Translations under genes and position numbers: made by a program
Shown: positions 58,358 to 64,000 of the stretch, one piece after another
Position numbering within the stretch: position 1 is the first letter of the stretch
Layout: every line of letters starts with the position of its first letter
The notes under the pieces: generated by a model
Seen by the model: only the letters and a program-made list of their open reading frames with translations
What the model was told of the DNA's origin: nothing
Databases searched by the model: none
DNA from: Gnetum montanum
Lineage: Eukaryota; Streptophyta; Gnetopsida; Gnetales; Gnetaceae
Reading direction: 5' to 3'
DNA: 64,000 bases
Assembly (NCBI GenBank): GCA_015680685.1
Contig: MNCI01006555.1
Location: 812,215-876,214 of the forward strand

Positions 58358-60006
58358 TGAAACACCCTAAAAAATTTGGGGTCATCCTTGCTTCACCAGG
58401 CTGTTGCAGTTCCCACACCACTACGACAATTCAACAGGAGGAGAATGTTCTGAGTTCAGGCTGACTAGTTCGGAAAATTTTCTACTTTGAGCATGGATAG
58501 GTTCTATGTCATCCTACCTATCCACCAAAGTAGCCTGACCAGCCAACAGTTTTCTCAGAAATGGTGTGCGGAATTGGCAGTAGCACTTTGGATGTGCAAA
58601 AAATAGTTCGGCAAGTTTTCTAAGTCACAAAGTCTGCTACGCTACACTACGCCTCGTAGCGTAGCAAGCTTCAAAAATATGATGGCAAAAGGAAGTGCCA
58701 TGCTATGCTATGCCACATAGCGTAGCATGGCAATGGCTTCACTACCATTCCCCTCACCAAATTTGAAGTTTTGCAATGATGTCCCTTTCCGTCAAGAAGT
58801 GGCGGACCATGTCTGCTACTATGCTACGTTGAGCTACATGTCACAGCGAGGTGTGGAAATCCTGCAGAGGGGATAGAAGGGAGCTCGAAGGGCAGAATCA
58901 GCAATGTTCGCAAGACTTGCATCGTAGAAGATGAAGTTTGCAAATCGGCCGAACTTTCATGACTAAGGCCAGTTGCTACGCTATGCTACGCTACGTAGTG
59001 CAGCATAGCGTAGCAAGCATACAACATGTAGTAGAACGTATGACAAGGTGCTATGCCATGCTAAGCATGTTACGCTATAAAGCATAGCAAGGCATGAGGG
59101 TAGTTGTTCGACCTCAATGCACTCCACCTAATTGGACCGTTGGCGCATGTCTCGAGATGACGACGACACAATTACGGCATGGTAGGCTCGTAGTTATTGC
59201 ATGACAAGCTTGCATTACAACGGTCTTGTAGGTCCAACGGTCATACATGATGCGAGTGGCACCAGCAAGTCAATGCATGCCTTCTAGTCCTATAAATACC
59301 CCAGCAAACAACATTAAAAAAAAGAAGAGTTCGCATGTTTTAAAAGAACAACACTCAAGGGATGAGAAATTTTTGAATCCTAAAAACTTCTCTCCTCTCT
59401 GGCATTGTAACATCAAGCATTGTGAGCTCTCTGTTTAATACTGCAAACAGTTAGCATTTTTAGTTGACACTCTGTTCCACCTTTCTTCTACTACCTTGGT
59501 AGAATTTCTGCATTATCAACACCTAAGTCTGCACCCTAGTGTAGTCTGTTTTGCTCTGCACATCTTGGTTGCTCTTAGGATCTCTGCACTTCATCACACT
59601 ATGTAACCGACTGTATTCATCTTAACAGAGCAAGTCTATAACTTTGGAGTGGTGCATGTTTCTAACTACACTTTACTTTATTTCTTGCTTGCTATCTTGT
59701 TTGCATTACTTTTTTCTTTTTTATTCACTTTTAAACATTACTTCGCATTGTTGTCACATTTTCTGCTTTTTTTACTTTCAAGTATCATTTCGCATTTCCA
59801 TTTCGCATGTCCATTCCATCTCAAAGGTACATGTTGCAAAAGGCTATATTGACACTGACATAAGTCCCTATCTGATCGACTAGACCGTTCAGGGCTCCCC
59901 GTATCTGCACACATCCAGCATGGCCCTCCCACGGGTATGGGGTTGAAACTGTCGTGCCCACCGACCCCTCAGTGTTTTCCAGCCACCGACGTTTTTGGTC
60001 GCTACA
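58358..60006 (+). repeat. 5' LTR of element F
   Basis: About 1649 bp, TGAAACACC…GCTACA. TATA box TATAAATA at 59291-59298. Palindromes with GCTACGCT/AGCGTAGC arms at about 58635-58670, 58700-58735, 58815-58850, 58974-59013 and 59050-59095; the fourth is the cleanest. Its 3' end (CCACCGACGTTTTTGGTCGC) matches the end of D's 5' LTR. Confidence 0.8.
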
Positions 60007-60012
60007 GTTTTT

Positions 60013-60029
60013 TGGCGCTAGAAGGAGGG
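60013..60029 (+). other. Primer binding site of element F
   Basis: TGGCGCTAGAAGGAGGG, six bases after the LTR end; the same as D apart from one transition. Confidence 0.6.
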
Positions 60030-60132
60030 CATTTTGGTACCTTTTCCATGTGTCACGGTAGTTCTGTGAGCCTTATGTACCTTGATACACATAAGCGCAA
60101 ACATGACACCCTCTTGTGGATGTTTGCGCTTT

Positions 60133-60890
60133 GTGCGATACAGATTGGTCACCTTGACGGCTCCTCGGGAGCCCTACAGAACACAAGGCCTCCAATCGTC
60201 GGTTAACTAGATCTTTTACGATTGTCTTACATGCGTCCTATATCCCATCCCGTGTGGTACAGACCGGTCACTTCAACGGTCCCTTGGGGATCTTGCGAGA
60301 CAAAAAAAAAGCCTTTTTGATCACTTGTTAGCTTGCCCATTTTACAGTTTTCTTGCATGCGTCCTGTACCCCATCTCGTGTGGTATAGACCAGTCACTTT
60401 GACGGTCCCTCGGGGATCCTGTGAGACAAAAAGCCTTTTCGATTGCTAGTTAGCTTGCCTATCTTATGGTTGTCTTGCATGCATTCTGTACCCCATCTTG
60501 TGCGGTACAGACCGGTCGCTCCGACGGTCCTTAGGGGATCCTGCAAGACACAAAGCCTTCTTGTTAGCTTGCTTGTCTTACGATTGTCTCATAAGCCTTC
60601 TACATCCCGATACGCATTAGCGTAGACTCAACACCCATCTGTGGTTGTTTACGCGGTGTGCGATGTAGATTGGTTGCCTTGATAGTTCCTTGGGAGCCCT
60701 ACGAGACATAAAGCCTCCAATGGCCAATTAACTCGCCTTCCCTTTTTACAGTATTCTTGCACATGCTCTGCATCTTAGCTCACATAGATGTAGACATGAT
60801 ACTCTGTTGTGGTTGTTTATGCCTTGTGTGGTGCAGATCGGTAGTCTCGAAGGTTCCTCCGGAATCCGGCAAGATGTAAAGATTCTTCTT
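60133..60890 (+). repeat. Six-copy tandem repeat in the leader of element F
   Basis: Units begin near 60133, 60252, 60378, 60500, 60658 and 60826 and are 119-168 bp. Each starts GTGYGRTRYAGAYYGGT and carries CCTYRGG, GAGACA and AAGCCT. Element D has one copy (42154-42240). Short frames such as 60443-60625 are by-products. Confidence 0.85.
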
Positions 60891-60941
60891 CATTGTTTCT
60901 TCTAGTTTTCCTATTCGTATGCACTCTTTAGCATAGCTTTC

Positions 60942-63330
60942 ATGCTTTCTTTTTGCATAATTACCTACTTAACGATGGCTTTTTCAACTACTGCTGCTAA
61001 TGCTTTGAATGTAGAAGCCCCCTTCAACATTGAAGTTCTTGTCATGGTTCAAGGCACTACTGGTGCCGAACAATCGTTGAATCTGACGTTGGATTCATGT
61101 CGATCTCTCAGAATCCAAAACCAGGGACCTGAGGGACTAGCCCAGAAACACAAGCATTACAGTTTCCTTTGTGCAAAGGTGCAGGCTAATCTACCCTTGG
61201 ATTTGCACGAACTTGAAGAAAAATGTAGCTTTGAGTTCACCTACTACAACAGGAAGGAATTCATTCCCACTCCTAGCATTTCGCTATCTTTAACGCAAGC
61301 CTATCAAAGGCTGCTGGATCAATTAATCTAGTTGGCTAGGCTTAGGGAGCAATAGGACATTGCATCCAACCAGGGTGACACCTTTCAAGATGGATAGGAG
61401 GAACTCGATTCCCAATCTGATGAGGGAGGTCAAACCAACCCCGTTCCTGTCCCGCCTACCCAGTCCTTCTGGGCCAACCTGTTGTCTGTCACCACTCCCT
61501 TTGCCATCACACCTACGCTTCAGCAGCCTACAAACACAACCGCAATAGGTAGCCATGCCACATTCTTGGTGTATCATTGTCCTTATTCCTCTATTGCGTT
61601 CTTGGCAACTGTGCCCTTGCAAACTATTTATTAGCACATTCCTGCAGTGTGTAATATGTCTATGAAAGCTACCCTACCACATGTTCACACTGTACCTACT
61701 TCACAACCGCACATAACTTCCATGCCAATTCCTACGTACACGTCTATTCCACCCAATGTGGTAGGCCCCAACCTGTCCACATGGTGGACCCTGTTCACTT
61801 CTTCGTCTGTTCTACAACCATCGCAAATTTCCCACTATGTTCTCCCTCAGACCTATAGAACCCCACAAACGGTACATCCTAGCATGGGTCCATGGTCTGT
61901 CCCACCGGTGACCCAAACGGTCTATCCGGCAGCTCAACCCATTGTTGCTGCTTCGACAGTACCACCCACCAGATGGTGGACAACTCAAGCAGCACCTTTA
62001 GTGGGGGCGGCCCCAATAGCACTACTGATGAGCTAGCCCGCCACCGTTACCATGTCGCATATGCGAGCTGCCACTGTAGTTCCACAACCATCCACAACAT
62101 TGCCGAGTCTGGACCAAGCGTTTTAGCTCATCCAGACCCTCACTAAGGAAATAAAATGCCTCAAAGCTGTTGGATTTGACATGGTACAAGTCATGGAATT
62201 TTATCACGACGATCCCATCAACCCTGCAATCCCTGCTTTAACGTTACCCCCTGGGATGTCTCTCTTTAACTTCACGAAGTACGATGGGGAGGGAGATCCC
62301 AACATGCATCTTGTCACCTTCAGGTTCGAGTCTTTACTATTGCAATAGTGGCCGCATACGATCATTCATGTTTTCGCCATGTCCCTAGCTAGGAAAGCCC
62401 TAGATTGGTACCGCGCGTTTCCATGCTTATCCATTTCAACTTTGGAAGAGCTCCTGACCCAGTTCGTGACATGCTTCAAGTACAACTTGAAGCTAGAGAC
62501 CACGCTGGATCAGTTGATGAGCATGAAACAAGATGTGCTAGAACCAGTCCAAAAATTCATTCAACATTGGAGTGCAACCCTTAATGAAATCTGCAAGCCC
62601 ATTGCGGAGGCTCACTTACTGGCCATCTTTAAGGATGCAGTAAACAACTTTATCAAGTCCAAACTGTACTATCTCACTCCTCATTCTCTCAATCAAGCTT
62701 TCGCTCAAACTAAGAGCATATAGGACACAGCTAAGGCAAGCAAAGACCTGGCCTATGTCGCTTACAAAAGCACCTTTGCAAAGAAGGAAAAAGATAAGGC
62801 CCCAACAACCACAGTGGCCATTGTGGCAACTGAGGCCAAGCCCAAGCCTAACAGTAGCAGTAGCAAGAATAACAAGAAACCAGCCATACCTGCGGCTAAC
62901 CCTACGCCCAAACTGGATCAAGCACAGCAACCTGCTGTGCCTATGCCTGAGACATCTGCATACACCAAACGCAACTTTGAGCGCAAAGATCACTCGAAAT
63001 ACACCCTGCTACCTCTCAAACCTTTAGAACTCTTGAAGAAACTATTGGTAGTAGGGTACATCCAACACAAGAAGATGTCAGAAGAAGTAAACGCAAGACA
63101 TCAACGGTACTGCGAGCTCCTTAGCAATCCCTCTTTGGCCTTGCCCAATGAGCCTCTAGTCCCTACGGGTTTCAGGCTAGATAGGTTTTGTGACTACCAC
63201 CAACTATGTGGTCACACCATGGATTATTATCTGTTGTTGCAAGATGACATTCAAAGGTTAATTGATCTGGGGAAGTTGGTGCTGGAAGCAATCCAATACG
63301 TGATGAAAATCAATCTATGTATGTCTACAT
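60942..63330 (+). pseudogene. gag pseudogene of element F
   Basis: Probable start MAFSTTAANALNVEAPFN at 60975 (an earlier ATG at 60942 is in frame). N-terminal part to 61331 (YSFLCAKVQANLPLDLHELE, LTQAYQRLLDQLI), Pro/Thr/Ser-rich stretch (61400-62030), core at 62170-62720 (MEFYHDDPINPAIPALTLPP, FTKYDGEGDPNMHLVTFR, STLEELLTQFVTCFKYNLKL, LDQLMSMKQDVLEPVQKF), a Lys/Pro/Ala-rich spacer, and the Cys/His motif FCDYHQLCGHTMDYY (63188-63232), where the last Cys has become Tyr. Stops, mostly TAG, at about 61329, 61353, 61633, 62034, 62127, 62347 and 62720. It is the best preserved gag of the D/F family here. Confidence 0.85.
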
Positions 63331-64000
63331 AGATCCCCTCAACGCCAATAATGCCGGTTACGTCATTAATGCCATTGGTATTGACAATAATCCCAGGCCA
63401 CCCTTCCAGCCATTTGTGATCTGTGTGCCTCAGCATAGTGCACCAGCACCACCAACGGTTGGTCCAAGCTCACAATTGTCCTTCACCCTGAAAGTCCCAC
63501 CACGGACATCCACCTTTGCACCACTTGTCGAGGAGGCCATGCAGTCCCATTAGTTAACACTTCTAGCACCATTCGCCATCAGGGGTCTGACGTCTTCGAC
63601 AACCCCTATCTCACACACTAGAATTAAGAAACCTCATCACCCCACAAGGCAAGAAGCTTACTAGTCAAGTGAGATGTCGAAGGGAAGTACCATCAAGGGT
63701 ATCTCCAAGCCTACGCCTTCACCCCTCGCATCCACACCTTCGTCACCAAAGATGAAGGTTGACATGATTACGCAGCCTGTACCACTTGGCCGATAGGGAT
63801 CTGGACCTAGATCCAAGGCTACCTCTCCTTGGGAGATTCGTCCTTTGGGATGAATCAAAGAGGAAGAAAGTGTCACACAAGCGGGTGGCCAAGTCCTTTT
63901 GGACACCCTCACCCAAGTCAAGCAAGCTCTAAAGCAGGAAAATGCTACACTGAGCTTGTACGACCTACTCATGACATCTGCACCCCATTGAGAAGCTCTA
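63331..64000 (+). pseudogene. gag-protease linker of element F
   Basis: Matches D's linker at 44690-45380: DPLNANNAGYVINAIGIDNNP (63335) against DPLNANNVGYTINIVGIDGNP (44703), then SFTLKVPPRTSTFAP, SPWEIRPLG and LTQVKQALKQENATLSLYDL at the window end. The protease would begin just outside the window. Confidence 0.7.

Larger units (their letters stand above)
39779..64000 (+). mobile_element. Element D: Tat-like Ty3/gypsy retrotransposon, rearranged, with element F nested
   Basis: LTRs start TGAAACACC (39779 and 56488). Between them lie a primer site, gag, protease, a tandem array, a long minus-strand ORF, an inverted RT segment, a second array, RNase H plus a Tat-type second RNase H, integrase, a third array and a PPT. 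The 3' LTR is cut by element F at 58357, so D's right end is outside the window. The second RNase H (NNVSEYEGLL, GDSQLVV) assigns it to the Tat side of Ty3/gypsy. Excluding F it is about 18.5 kb up to the interruption, long even for Tat. Confidence 0.75.
58358..64000 (+). mobile_element. Element F: Tat-like retrotransposon nested in D's 3' LTR, 5' part
   Basis: Starts TGAAACACCCTAAAAAATTTG like D's LTRs, directly after GATCT of the D LTR (intact D LTR: GATCTCAGG at about 41738). LTR, primer site, six-copy leader repeat and gag follow; the protease and the rest lie beyond the window. Its gag has fewer breaks than D's, so it is probably younger. Confidence 0.8.

Overview
The window looks like nuclear DNA of a seed plant with a very large, repeat-rich genome. 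A gymnosperm is my best guess, inferred from many old, decayed, nested LTR retrotransposons around one isolated gene; no sequence marker proves the species. There are no bacterial-type genes, operons, CRISPR arrays, rRNA genes or intact tRNA genes. Two assembly gaps are present: 656 N at 23145-23800 and a single N at 58269. Element letters (A, B, C, D, F, G) are my own.

Layout: 1-4228 is element B (minus strand, cut by the window edge). About 4356-24790 is element A (plus strand, Athila-like Ty3/gypsy: gag, protease, RT, RNase H, integrase, then an extra coiled-coil ORF). Its 3' LTR is split by element G (16975-24329), a related but pol-less element with a 5-bp target duplication. 24791-33967 is the only gene-bearing island: a tRNA-derived SINE, then a single-exon coding sequence for an RMD5-type E3 ubiquitin ligase (30211-31365) behind a probable 2.7-kb leader intron, then SINE fragments and small local duplications. 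33968-39778 is element C (A-like), itself hit by a solo LTR (37190-38936, TSD catga) and then by element D. From 39779 to the window end lies element D (Tat-like, about 2.25-kb LTR), with element F (same family, 5' end only) inserted in its 3' LTR at 58358.

The RMD5 gene is the only intact protein gene I can support. Every retroelement frame carries stops or frameshifts, and the protease catalytic motifs of A, G and C are damaged, so none appears able to move on its own. The elements fall in two families. A/B/C/G have LTRs of about 0.85-1.0 kb that typically start TGAT and end TCATCA, a primer site resembling the complement of tRNA-Asp, and a shared Cys/His motif in gag. D/F have LTRs starting TGAAACACC, a different primer site, a Tat-type second RNase H, LTRs full of evenly spaced palindromes, and tandem repeats.

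The most interesting structure is in element D (46-55 kb). Its RT and the first half of its RNase H lie on the minus strand while the rest of RNase H and the integrase lie on the plus strand; a long antisense ORF sits after the protease; and three separate tandem arrays share the core CCTTAAACTAGC. Other notable points are the six-copy leader repeat of element F, the regularly spaced LTR palindromes, and the almost pure transition divergence between the two LTRs of G. Coordinates of decayed elements are approximate unless LTR ends or target duplications define them.
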